The notes under the pieces were generated by a model. That model searched no databases. It was given only the letters and a program-made list of their open reading frames with translations, and was not told the DNA's origin. A program made the position numbers and the translations under genes. This document shows positions 1 to 7,704 of a DNA stretch of 49,337 nucleotides, piece by piece. The DNA is from Planctomycetaceae bacterium (GTDB lineage: Bacteria > Planctomycetota > Phycisphaerae > Phycisphaerales > UBA1924). Each line of letters opens with the position of its first letter. Position 1 is the first letter of the stretch. Where the stretch lies: positions 1 to 49,337 of the forward strand of contig JAIYDA010000088.1 in assembly GCA_027487735.1 (NCBI GenBank). Reading direction: 5' to 3'.

Positions 1-2766
1 CACGTCGACGCGCCCGATGGACCCGCCCACGTTCAGCGACGTGCTGTTCCAGTCGCCCTCGCGAGGCCCGCCCGCGATGAGCGGGTTCGTGCCCGTGTAG
101 AGCATGCCCAGGTTGCCACCCACGAGGATGTTGATGAGCTGAGTGCCACCATTGGGTGCGCCGATGTCTCCGCCAGCGATGAGGCCATACAGGCTCCCCG
201 CCGAGGAGATCGAACCGGCATGCAGGCTCATCAGGTCATCGGCATCGAGCGAGGTGTTGACGTAGTCGCTAGCTGGCGAAGTCGTGCCGTCGGGATTGCT
301 GCCCCCGCCGCCAATCGCCACAAAGCCGATGGCGCCAGCCAATGTGGACACCGAGGCGGCCAAGTCCAACGCGCCTTGCAGATATCCGTGCGAGGCGCCG
401 CTGCGGAAGCCGCCCAACGTCGTCGCCGCGAGCCCGCTGATGACCACTGAGTAAGGGATCGAGCCGGATTCTTCGGGCGGGTTGTCGCTTGTGTCCGTCA
501 GGACGAGGTAGTACAGCCCCGCCTGCTCTGGGCGGAATCGCATCTCGGCCGTGACAGAGGGACGCTGCTCTTGCGGCTTGTCCGGACCCTGGACTGCGGC
601 AATCGTGCGACCTCGGGCGTCCATCACACGGAAGTACTGCCCTCGGGACTGGCCCGGAATGACCGCCTGAATCACAACCTCGTTGGTGCCGTCCACCGCG
701 AAAGCATACACGTCGCTGCGGTCCTCACCGTTCAGCGGATCTTGACCGCTCAGTTCGCCCGTCACTCGTACCGCCGTACCGCCGTTGTTCACGGCCTCAG
801 CACCCGAGATGAGATCGTTGCGCCAAGATGAGAGTCCGTAAGGAATCCACACATCGCTTGTGCGTTGGAGCGCCGTGCTCGCTCGCGCGATACCCGCAGT
901 GCCTTGATAGAGGTTCCGCCGGAGCCCAAAGAGCAAATCCTCTTCCGGACTGCTTCCCTGGATGAACTCCTTCTCGAAGTAGTTCATCACGTCGCGCGCC
1001 GGGCGATCGACAGGCCGGTTGACATCGCCGATGACGTTGATCGTCGCGAGGTTGCGACCTGCGATCGCGATCTCATTTGCGGTTCGCCCGACGACGATCT
1101 GCGAGCCAGTCCTCGTTGCCGGATCGATCCGAACGTCTGGGAGAGCAAGGTCGGGATCGGGCGACCACAACCCAGCGTCTCCGGCGCTGGAGATAAGCCC
1201 CGCGTCGCCCTCCACGCTCACACTGCCCAACAGAGTCCCCACGGAGAATCGCTCGACTGAACCGGTGAAGCGCGAGGCGCCGTGAACGATACCATGGATC
1301 ACCACGGTGCCGATCGACAACCCGTTTCGAACGAAAACGCCCTGATTCGACCTATTGAAGCCGGCGGTGACCGTGTTAACCGGGATGGCTGGACCAAACG
1401 GAATCGACGTACCCTCATCGATGATCTCGCCCGTGAGAGGGTCGCGAACGACACCACGTGTAGCATCTCGGAGGAAGGGAGAGCCGATGATCAGCGATCC
1501 CGGGCCCTCGGGCAGACCGTCGACTTCAAACTCACCATCCGGTGAGCCGTAGATGTATCCGAAGCCAGCAGTCTCGAAATCGCCATACAGGCCGACGAAG
1601 CTGGCGAGCGTAAAGCCAAAGCCCTGCTCGAAGAACTCAAAGTTCGCCTGCGGATCGACCGAGGCCACAATGTTTCCGCCCCACATCTGCATCGAGGTTC
1701 GAGAGTCCGTGCCGGAGAACTCGATTCGACCAATCCCGTCGTTGAAGTTCACGACGAGATTGCCGTCCGGGTCAATCAGCGGCAGCGTGCCTCCGACTGG
1801 AATGCCGACAGCAAGGCTGCGCACGATCGGATTGTCGTAGATGTCGAAGAATGACGCCGTCGACCCAACCGGTCCCGAGAGCACCACCGCAGCACCAAAG
1901 ACGCGCCTGACAACATCGGCGGCAAAGTCGGAGCGAACTTCGATGAAGCCGATGTCATCGATCGCGAATCGCGGCGTACCACCGAGGGAGTATGGCCCGC
2001 TCGCGACGATCTCGATCGCGTCAAACGCCGGAACCTCGTCGGGCGCATCGATGGTCACCGTACCAGTGCCAAGCGCTGGGTTCCCCTCGAAGAGCCCACG
2101 AAGCTCGGCGCCGGTGATTCGATCTGTCACTTGGTTGTTCAACCTGAGCACAATCGTGACTTGGTCTGTGTCAAGACCGGTCGCGTCCGCACCCGGGAGC
2201 CAGCCGCTCACGGTAAACACAAATCGCGATAGCGATCGAACCACGGGATTCTGCGGATCATCACCCAGAAGGTCGAAACGAATCGACTGCCCCGCAGCGG
2301 TGAACTCCGCCTCAAGAACCTTGCCGCCATCGTCCACGTTGTTGGTTGGGTTGCTGATGCGAGCGATGTTGAGATTGCTCTCGATCCGCAGACCGCTCTC
2401 AAACACCCGCCCCTGCGCAGCACCGAGCGCAGCGTCTTCGAAGTCCTCAACATCGGGCTGAGTGGGCTGATCGTCGGGATCCGGACGATCGATGTTTGCG
2501 GCAAGCACGGGAATCGCATACCCGAAGTACGCCCGCACCGTGCCGATGCCGGTCTGCGGGTCGACGTCGTTGGCGGTCACCGTCAGGCTGAACAGCAGCT
2601 TGCGCTCTTCGAGGGACTCCATCTGCGCCCCGCCCGTGAGGCCCAGGCGACGGAGGAGGTTCTGGGTGGCGCTGGTCGAGCGGCGCGCGTCCGGCGCACC
2701 ACCTGCCACGTTGCTGCCACCAAACACGTTCGAGCGAAGGTTCGACAAGCTCTTCAGCAGACGCAT
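1..2766 (-). CDS. Very large secreted surface protein with LExRxLL-type N-terminal motif (3' end beyond window)
   Basis: An uninterrupted frame of 922 codons runs from an ATG at 2764-2766 to the window edge with no stop, so the C-terminus is missing. Residues 51-60 read SLEERKLLFS, a variant of the LEPR-XLL motif seen near the N-terminus of many very large planctomycetal exported proteins. The remainder is rich in Gly, Asp, Asn, Val and Ile and low in Cys and Lys, as in beta-rich extracellular proteins. Residues about 680-775 (from DVYAFAVDG to PYSVVISG) resemble a bacterial pre-peptidase C-terminal (PPC)-like beta sandwich. After this come Gly-rich segments such as GFVAIGGGG and GGSIGRVDV. 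A good Shine-Dalgarno AAGGAG (2772-2777) fixes the start. I infer a cell-surface or adhesin-like role; no enzymatic motif was seen. Confidence 0.85.
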   Translation of the reverse strand, partial: MRLLKSLSNLRSNVFGGSNVAGGAPDARRSTSATQNLLRRLGLTGGAQMESLEERKLLFSLTVTANDVDPQTGIGTVRAYFGYAIPVLAANIDRPDPDDQPTQPDVEDFEDAALGAAQGRVFESGLRIESNLNIARISNPTNNVDDGGKVLEAEFTAAGQSIRFDLLGDDPQNPVVRSLSRFVFTVSGWLPGADATGLDTDQVTIVLRLNNQVTDRITGAELRGLFEGNPALGTGTVTIDAPDEVPAFDAIEIVASGPYSLGGTPRFAIDDIGFIEVRSDFAADVVRRVFGAAVVLSGPVGSTASFFDIYDNPIVRSLAVGIPVGGTLPLIDPDGNLVVNFNDGIGRIEFSGTDSRTSMQMWGGNIVASVDPQANFEFFEQGFGFTLASFVGLYGDFETAGFGYIYGSPDGEFEVDGLPEGPGSLIIGSPFLRDATRGVVRDPLTGEIIDEGTSIPFGPAIPVNTVTAGFNRSNQGVFVRNGLSIGTVVIHGIVHGASRFTGSVERFSVGTLLGSVSVEGDAGLISSAGDAGLWSPDPDLALPDVRIDPATRTGSQIVVGRTANEIAIAGRNLATINVIGDVNRPVDRPARDVMNYFEKEFIQGSSPEEDLLFGLRRNLYQGTAGIARASTALQRTSDVWIPYGLSSWRNDLISGAEAVNNGGTAVRVTGELSGQDPLNGEDRSDVYAFAVDGTNEVVIQAVIPGQSRGQYFRVMDARGRTIAAVQGPDKPQEQRPSVTAEMRFRPEQAGLYYLVLTDTSDNPPEESGSIPYSVVISGLAATTLGGFRSGASHGYLQGALDLAASVSTLAGAIGFVAIGGGGSNPDGTTSPASDYVNTSLDADDLMSLHAGSISSAGSLYGLIAGGDIGAPNGGTQLINILVGGNLGMLYTGTNPLIAGGPREGDWNSTSLNVGGSIGRVDV

Positions 2767-2771
2767 AGCTG

Positions 2772-2777
2772 CTCCTT
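2772..2777 (-). promoter_or_regulatory. Ribosome binding site AAGGAG for the large surface protein
   Basis: On the minus strand AAGGAG sits five bases before the ATG at 2766. It supports that start rather than the internal Met at residue 49. Confidence 0.7.
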
Positions 2778-3493
2778 GACGCCCACGACGCTCATCGCGC
2801 GGGGGCTGCACATATTCCAACGCGTCACGCTGCGCCACTCACGAGGCGCAACGCAGCCGCGACCGACGGACAGATCCTCTGCCCGGGCCGCAAGCACCCA
2901 CGGTATACCGACCAAACCCCAATGCAAACCCCGTCCTCCCCATCCTGTCAAAGGTCCTGTCAACGGCTCTGCCCATTCCCACGCCGCCCAGGGCAATCGC
3001 CCCACCCCGCGCTGTGGTGACCCAACCCGGCGCCCGCTGAGAGCGAACTGCGGACCGGATTGTGCGCGCGCCGTGGCGGCCCCCACCGCCGCGCGCGTTT
3101 GGGCCGCACCGCCGCGCGCGGGGTGCTGGCATGAAGCCCCCGCGCCGAACAATCTCCAACCCGCTCCAACCCGCCGCGGGCGGGGAGGCAAGCACCAAGG
3201 GCGGGATGGCAAAGGTGGTGAGCATTCGCTTCGTCCACGGCGAGGCGCAAAGGCTGCGTCGTGTGTCGCAAACAGTGTGTTTCTCAGGGTCTACGCACCG
3301 GCAAGGCGGGTGGGCATTGCAAGGGGTGCGGGGCGAGCTGGGCTCTGCCCGGGCGGGTGGTGCGTCAGCTTTTCACGGGGAGCGACAGATGGCCCGAGAT
3401 AAACCCCGAGACAAGCTCGGTCGGGATCGATCGCACAACGTGGGAAAGCTCTGCAACTCGCGGGCTTGGCAACTCGCGTGCCAACGGCGGCAA

Positions 3494-3514
3494 CCGACCG
3501 CAGCGCGCGGTCGG
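3494..3514. repeat. Perfect 8-bp inverted repeat (hairpin)
   Basis: CCGACCGC, loop AGCGC, GCGGTCGG. It is not followed by a T tract on either strand, so it is not a standard rho-independent terminator. It lies in the gene-poor spacer downstream of the Nudix gene. Confidence 0.5.
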
Positions 3515-3753
3515 ATTTCTCTGCCAGCCTGTGCGCGCTTGCCCCGGGCTGGGAGCGGGGCGAGGGTCTATACGGACCAAAGCGGGGAGAGGTTGCGGGG
3601 TGGGGAAGCCGGTTTTCCGAGCCGGGGTTGGGGAGGGGCGACGAGGGGCGCGGGAGAGGCGCGGGAGAGGCGCGCGGCGCAGGGGGAGATTTTGCGGAGT
3701 ACGGGGGCGGCGTCCCGGTGCTGGCGCACTTGGGCTCGCGGTTTTTGGGCTCG

Positions 3754-4434
3754 CTAGCTTTGTTGTTCGACGGACCAGCGCATGCTGTCGCGGCAATCGA
3801 TGTGGACGGTGAAGAAGCCCGGGGCGTGGCCTTGGTGCATGGGGGCGTAGGCCTGGTTCATGAGGGGCCAGATGACTTTGCGGTCGGTCTCGGGCACGGG
3901 CAGGGTGTCGAGCTGGCTGGGGGCAAACCAATCGAGGCGGCCCTCGCGCATGTCGCGCGGCTCGACCCAGACGGGCGGCAGGACGCGGTAGACGAACATG
4001 AGCCAGTGGCCTTTGCCCTCGAAGGCTTGCTCGCTCACGATGCCCACGAGGCGCAGGTCGCTCAGCTCGACGTGGAGGCCTGCCTCTTCGAGGATCTCGC
4101 GCTGGGCGCACTGGGCTGGGCTCTCGCCCAGCGCGACGTCGAGCTTGCCGCCGATGGGCGAGACGAGGTTCAGGTTGGGCTCTTTCTTGCGGTGCAAAAG
4201 CAAAATGCGACCTTGCGCGTCGCGCAGGTCGCACAGGCAGGCGATGCGATAGGGAAGGTGTGCGGAGCCGGAGGAAGCGCCGGTCACGGCATCGGCGGCA
4301 AAGAGCGGGTGGGGCACTGGGCTGGGCACGGGGCTGGACACGGGGCGGAGCGTAGGCGAGGGTGGTGCGTTGCTCGGGCGTGCGCGGGGCGTATCGAGCT
4401 CACGTGCATCAAGCCGCCCAAGGGCCCGGGCCAT
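3754..4434 (-). CDS. Nudix hydrolase
   Basis: The family hydrolyses nucleoside diphosphates linked to another moiety, using a divalent metal held by the Nudix box. The box is at about residues 95-120: GG, then E104, then REILEEAGL, matching the E-x7-RE-U-x-EE-x-G-U half exactly. The Gly-to-Glu spacing is two residues longer than the classical G-x5-E. The preceding LLLHRKKEPNLNLVSPIGGK fits the family strand before the box. The first 55 residues are Pro/Ser-rich and not conserved-looking. I chose the ATG at 4434, which overlaps the end of the upstream 77-aa ORF by 26 bases and suggests coupled translation; a GTG further in is possible. The substrate cannot be told. Confidence 0.85.
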   Translation of the reverse strand: MARALGRLDARELDTPRARPSNAPPSPTLRPVSSPVPSPVPHPLFAADAVTGASSGSAHLPYRIACLCDLRDAQGRILLLHRKKEPNLNLVSPIGGKLDVALGESPAQCAQREILEEAGLHVELSDLRLVGIVSEQAFEGKGHWLMFVYRVLPPVWVEPRDMREGRLDWFAPSQLDTLPVPETDRKVIWPLMNQAYAPMHQGHAPGFFTVHIDCRDSMRWSVEQQS

Positions 4435-4642
4435 CGGGGTCGCGGTCTGGCAGTTGGAGGAGGAGGCGGAGGTTCGCCATCTTGCGCTCGGCGTGGGCGA
4501 GTGCGGCTTCGGCACTGGCGATGCTGTCCTCGGGCACCCAGGCGCTGAGCTTGGCACGCTCTTGGGTGGGCAGAATCTCGGGCATGGGCTCGCCCACCAG
4601 ACGCAACTGCGGACCACCCTGAAGCATCACATCGCGAATCAT
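4409..4642 (-). CDS. Small ORF, 77 aa, unknown; deformylase-like N-terminus
   Basis: The frame starts at an ATG with TGGAGG just upstream and ends overlapping the Nudix start. Its first 22 residues (IRDVMLQGGPQLRLVGEPMP) look like the start of a peptide deformylase, where a pattern of the type V-x-G-x-P-x-LR-x-V-x-x-P is common. None of the catalytic deformylase motifs (GxGLAAxQ, EGCLS, HExxH) follows. The rest is a charged, probably helical segment (EAALAHAERKMANLRLLLQL) and a Pro/Gly/Asp tail. It may be a remnant, an unrelated small protein, or a translated leader for the Nudix gene. I do not recognise a family. Confidence 0.45.
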   Translation of the reverse strand: MIRDVMLQGGPQLRLVGEPMPEILPTQERAKLSAWVPEDSIASAEAALAHAERKMANLRLLLQLPDRDPDGPGPWAA

Positions 4643-4965
4643 ACAGACCTCCAACGCTCGCCAACTTTGCGACGCCCCGTGGTGCGGAGACACTCGCTGT
4701 TTGGACATCGGAAAGCATGCGAAACGACTTTGCGGCATGCCACGCGGATTGGCGAGTTGCGGGAGCAACGCGAACGCAGATGCGTCGAAAGCGGCACAAA
4801 CTGCGCAAGCATGCCCCGAAACAGGCATGCGGAGGAGGATTTGCGGACTTGGGTGCGTGCGCGGAAACGACGACCGGAGGCACCGCGACGTGCGCAAAGC
4901 AAGAGCCGCGCTCTCGTCTCGCGCTTTCCCGCTTTATCGCTCTCTCGCTCTCTCGCATTATCGCT
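4643..4965. other. Spacer between plsY and the 77-aa ORF
   Basis: No supported gene. It holds most of an octamer tandem array at 4923-4970, which reaches into the plsY stop codon, and a perfect inverted repeat at 4809-4830. The promoter for the 77-aa ORF and Nudix gene, if separate from plsY, should be here, but I see no convincing -35/-10 pair. Confidence 0.4.
4809..4830. repeat. Perfect 7-bp inverted repeat
   Basis: GCATGCC, 8-base loop, GGCATGC. It lies upstream of the 77-aa ORF. It could be an operator or RNA hairpin; there is no T tract. Confidence 0.4.
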
Positions 4966-4970
4966 TTATC
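4923..4970. repeat. STRR-like octamer array A (6 units, GCTTTATC type)
   Basis: Six consecutive 8-base units: GCTTTCCC, GCTTTATC, GCTCTCTC, GCTCTCTC, GCATTATC, GCTTTATC. The last unit contains the plsY stop codon (TTA at 4966-4968 on the + strand), so the array has spread up to the final codon of the gene. The same unit occurs again at 48942-48980. Confidence 0.85.
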
Positions 4971-5685
4971 GCGCTTGCGCGACCTTCACCCGTTGCCCCA
5001 CCTTGGGCTCGGTGCCGGCCCGCAGGCGCGAGATGTTCGTGCGGTGCTTGTAGATGACGAGGGCGGCGATGGCGGTCATGACGCCCATGAGCAGCAGGGC
5101 GGAGGGCTGGGTGAGGGTCTCGGGCCGCCAGCCGCCGCCTCGCAAGGAGAGGACGACGGTGGCGAAGGACATCGCGATGCCTGCGAGGATTGAGCTGGCG
5201 CTGATGTATCGCCAGATGGCGAGGGCGATGAGAAAGACCACGAGGCCCACGAGGGCTGTCCAGGTATAGAGCGGGAAGAGCCCGAGGACCGCGCCGAAGG
5301 TGGTGGCGACGCCCTTGCCACCTTTGAGGCCTATCCAGGGTGAGTAGATGTGCCCGAGCACGCAGGCGACGATGCACCCAAGCAGCCACGAGGTGGCCCA
5401 GAGGGGCGGGCTCCAACTGCCCAGGGTGCCAAAGGCCGCAGCGGTGAGCAGCACCGGGAGCAGGCCCTTGAGCATGTCGAGCCCGAAGCCCACAAAGAAG
5501 TATTTGGACCCCAGGGCCCGACCAAGGTTGGTGGCGCCGATGTTGCCCGAGCCCACCTTGCGGATGTCGGTGCCTCGGGCGAGGCCCACGAGGAGGCTGA
5601 AGGGGATGGAGCCGGACAGGAAAGACGCGATCAGGGCGATGGGCCCGTAGAACAACGCTTGCTGCGCGTCATGGACGAACTGCAT
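4966..5685 (-). CDS. plsY: Acyl-phosphate:glycerol-3-phosphate acyltransferase PlsY
   Basis: PlsY transfers an acyl group from acyl-phosphate to glycerol-3-phosphate, making lysophosphatidate in the inner membrane. At 239 aa it is slightly longer than the usual 200-220. All three family motifs are visible: GSGNIGATNLGR (45-56), GLKGGKG (119-125) and KHRTNISRL (about 213-221). Hydrophobic helices lie between them (for example residues 11-36, 62-84, 98-113). I chose the ATG at 5685 because family similarity begins there; the open frame upstream is low-complexity. It is divergent from the next gene with only about 20 bases between starts, so promoters must overlap coding DNA or lie within it. 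Its stop codon sits inside a tandem repeat array. Confidence 0.95.
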   Translation of the reverse strand: MQFVHDAQQALFYGPIALIASFLSGSIPFSLLVGLARGTDIRKVGSGNIGATNLGRALGSKYFFVGFGLDMLKGLLPVLLTAAAFGTLGSWSPPLWATSWLLGCIVACVLGHIYSPWIGLKGGKGVATTFGAVLGLFPLYTWTALVGLVVFLIALAIWRYISASSILAGIAMSFATVVLSLRGGGWRPETLTQPSALLLMGVMTAIAALVIYKHRTNISRLRAGTEPKVGQRVKVAQAR

Positions 5686-5705
5686 CGTCGATGATATCGT
5701 GGCGC

Positions 5706-5969
5706 ATGGCAAGTGACTTTGCAGCTCTGTATGCGCCAGGAACCCGTGTTGTGGTGACGCAGCAAGTGCCCAAGCTAGGCAACGGCGGGGAGACGCTGTC
5801 GATCCAGGTGGCGGGCACGGTGGTGGGCTTTGAGCAGATGAAGACGGGCAGTTGGTATGCCCACAGCAAGGACCACAAGCTGTGGCTGGACAGGCTGAAG
5901 CTGCAGAAGGAAGATGGGGAGATTGTGTATCTGAATCTGGATCAGTATTCGAGCATTGATGTAGCGTGA
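5706..5969 (+). CDS. Small protein of unknown function, 87 aa
   Basis: A compact soluble protein, beginning MASDFAALYAPGTRVVVTQQ and ending SSIDVA. It has alternating hydrophobic and charged residues, Gly turns (LGNGGE, VAGTVVG) and aromatic positions (GSWYAH, KLWLDRL), which suggests a small beta-barrel, SH3-like fold; that is only inference. No catalytic motif or Cys. An in-frame ATG at 5691 would add five residues but would begin five bases from the divergent plsY start. The hydrolase gene follows 81 bases downstream on the same strand. Confidence 0.7.
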   Translation: MASDFAALYAPGTRVVVTQQVPKLGNGGETLSIQVAGTVVGFEQMKTGSWYAHSKDHKLWLDRLKLQKEDGEIVYLNLDQYSSIDVA

Positions 5970-6050
5970 GGGAGCGGGGAGCGGGAAAAGACCCGGCGAG
6001 GGGGAAGTTTGTGGGTGCAAACGTTTGGGACAGGTGCGGTATGATGGGGG

Positions 6051-7526
6051 ATGCGTAGGAACTTTGCTGGGGGCTTGGGGGCGTGTTCGAACCTTGTTTG
6101 TGGCTTGGTGTGCGGCTTGGTGTGCGCGGCGGTGCTCGCCGTGGTGCCTGCGTGCGCACGGAAGAAGCCGATGCCGCCTGTGCCACCTGTGACAACCGAC
6201 ACGAGCGCGATCACGTCGGTGGTGCCAGATGTTGCGCCGGGGGAGTATTCGCCTGAGTGGCAGAGCCTCGTGATGACGCAGGGCTTTCCGGCGGATGCCG
6301 TCGACGACCCCAGCACGCCCAAGGACGAGCGGTATGACGCGCTCGCGATCAACGACGTGCGGCGGCTTGAGCACGACTACTTGCAGTGGGCGACAAAGGA
6401 CCGGGCTGAGGGGATCATCAAGAACAACGACCCCGACACGATTCCGTATTCGATGGGCGGGCTTGTGCCCGACTACGACTTCTTTGGCGGCGCGGGCGAT
6501 GGCGACATGGAAGGGGGCAGCGCGGCGCCGAAGGAGCCGAGCGGGCGCATCCGCGTGTGGTATGGCACGAACCGTGCGCTGGTGGATGAGAAGAACCCGG
6601 AGCTGGGCTTTGCGAACACGCGCGAGAGCGATGCGAGCAGGCTGCACCTGGGCAGCGTGATCTGCTATGTGCCGCGCAATCGCGAGCCGGGGAGCGTGGG
6701 GAGCAACTGGCTGGTGCGGACGATGACGGGCGTGGACGATCGCATCAAGCTGGAGAAGATCTTCCTCGAGCAGCCCGACATGTTCTTTCGGCAGATGCGC
6801 AATCGCCTGCTGCTGGCAGACCCCGGGCAGCGCGACGTGGTGGTGTATGTGCATGGATACAAGAACAGCTTCGAGAGCGCGGCGATTCGCGCGGCCCAGC
6901 TTGCTGTGGATCTCAACGTGCCCGGGCTCACGGCGTTCTATAGCTGGCCCAGCCGGGATGCGGTGAGTGAGTACAACGCCGACGAGGCAGCGGTGGAGAC
7001 GGCGGAGAAGCACCTGGTGGTGTTCCTGACGCGCATCGCGAAGGAGACGGGGGCGGCGCGGGTGCACATCATCGCGCACAGCATGGGCAATCGCCTCGTG
7101 ACGCGCGTTGTGCAGCGGCTGTCGCAGAGCGAGCCGGGCCTGAAGTTCGGGCAGATCATCCTCGCTGCGCCCGACATCGACACGCAGGTGTTTGCCGACC
7201 TTGCTGCGGCGTATCCGAAGCTCAGCGAGCGCACGACGCTGTATGTGAGTCGCAGGGATCGGGCTCTGGAGGCGAGCAGCTGGACGCACAGCTTTCCGCG
7301 GGCTGGGTATGGCCCGCCCATCAGCGTGCTGCCCGGCATCGACACGGTGGAGGTGACGAACATCGACGTGAGCGCGCTGGGCCACGGCTATGTGGCAGAG
7401 CAGGAGCACGTGCTGTTTGACATCGCGATGATGCTGCGCAAGGACACGCCGCCGAGCACAAGGCCCCGCCTGCGCGAGGCGGGGGAGGGGGAGAAGCGGC
7501 ATTGGATGTTGGAGGAGAGGAAGTAG
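6051..7526 (+). CDS. Alpha/beta hydrolase (DUF900 family), probable lipoprotein
   Basis: Residues 1-35 form a signal peptide with a possible lipobox VPAC (Cys35), so the enzyme is probably tethered to a membrane outside the cytoplasm. The DUF900-type serine hydrolase domain spans about residues 165-465: IRVWYGTNRAL, VVYVHGYKNSF, FYSWPSR, then the nucleophile elbow AHSMGNR (Ser344), an acid in AAPDID (Asp375 or Asp377) and the triad His in ALGHGYV (His445). Family members are esterases or lipases of mostly unknown substrate. The 130 residues between signal and domain are unassigned. A TATGAT at 6040-6045 lies only six bases before the ATG. The gene ends five bases before an inverted-end repeat. 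Confidence 0.85.
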   Translation: MRRNFAGGLGACSNLVCGLVCGLVCAAVLAVVPACARKKPMPPVPPVTTDTSAITSVVPDVAPGEYSPEWQSLVMTQGFPADAVDDPSTPKDERYDALAINDVRRLEHDYLQWATKDRAEGIIKNNDPDTIPYSMGGLVPDYDFFGGAGDGDMEGGSAAPKEPSGRIRVWYGTNRALVDEKNPELGFANTRESDASRLHLGSVICYVPRNREPGSVGSNWLVRTMTGVDDRIKLEKIFLEQPDMFFRQMRNRLLLADPGQRDVVVYVHGYKNSFESAAIRAAQLAVDLNVPGLTAFYSWPSRDAVSEYNADEAAVETAEKHLVVFLTRIAKETGAARVHIIAHSMGNRLVTRVVQRLSQSEPGLKFGQIILAAPDIDTQVFADLAAAYPKLSERTTLYVSRRDRALEASSWTHSFPRAGYGPPISVLPGIDTVEVTNIDVSALGHGYVAEQEHVLFDIAMMLRKDTPPSTRPRLREAGEGEKRHWMLEERK

Positions 7527-7531
7527 AGTTC

Positions 7532-7688
7532 GTGCCCGCGAAGTCGGCGCGCTCAGCCGACTTCCGAATCACACGCCAGGTCCGCAGCAGACTTCGCGAG
7601 GAGCGACCACTCGTGCTGCTCGCCGCGAAGTCAGCTGCAAAGGCGAAGGACACTCGGGCACAACTCGTGTCGCCGACTTCACGGGCAC
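7532..7688. repeat. Dispersed repeat with 17-bp inverted ends, copy 1 (157 bp)
   Basis: Left end GTGCCCGCGAAGTCGGC (7532-7548) and right end GCCGACTTCACGGGCAC (7672-7688) are inverted copies, 16 of 17 matching. Inside are further inverted pieces: GTCGGC/GCCGAC close to the left end and GACTTCGCGAG facing CGCGAAGTC in the middle, so the transcript could fold into several hairpins. There is no ORF. It fills the gap between the convergent hydrolase and ftsK genes. A shorter copy is at 48118-48185. Confidence 0.8.
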
Positions 7689-7704
7689 AGCAAATCAAAC
7701 CTGC

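Larger units (their letters stand above)
2767..3753. other. Gene-poor 1-kb GC-rich spacer
   Basis: No reading frame here has a convincing protein: all six frames give Arg/Pro/Ala/Gly-rich translations without domains. It must hold the promoter of the large surface-protein gene. It also contains a perfect hairpin at 3494-3514 and an 11-bp tandem duplication GCGGGAGAGGC at 3650-3671. No tRNA, riboswitch or CRISPR was recognised. An unrecognised small RNA or a long 5' UTR cannot be excluded. Confidence 0.5.

Noticed and set aside
2776..3757. Several open frames in the 1-kb spacer (for example 2776-3402 and 3062-3757 on +)
   Set aside because: Compositionally biased translations (Arg, Pro, Gly, Ala) with no motif, mutual overlap and no good ribosome binding site.
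6040..6045. TATGAT as a -10 for the DUF900 hydrolase
   Set aside because: It would imply an almost leaderless mRNA and no -35 is present at 17 bases; too weak to list.
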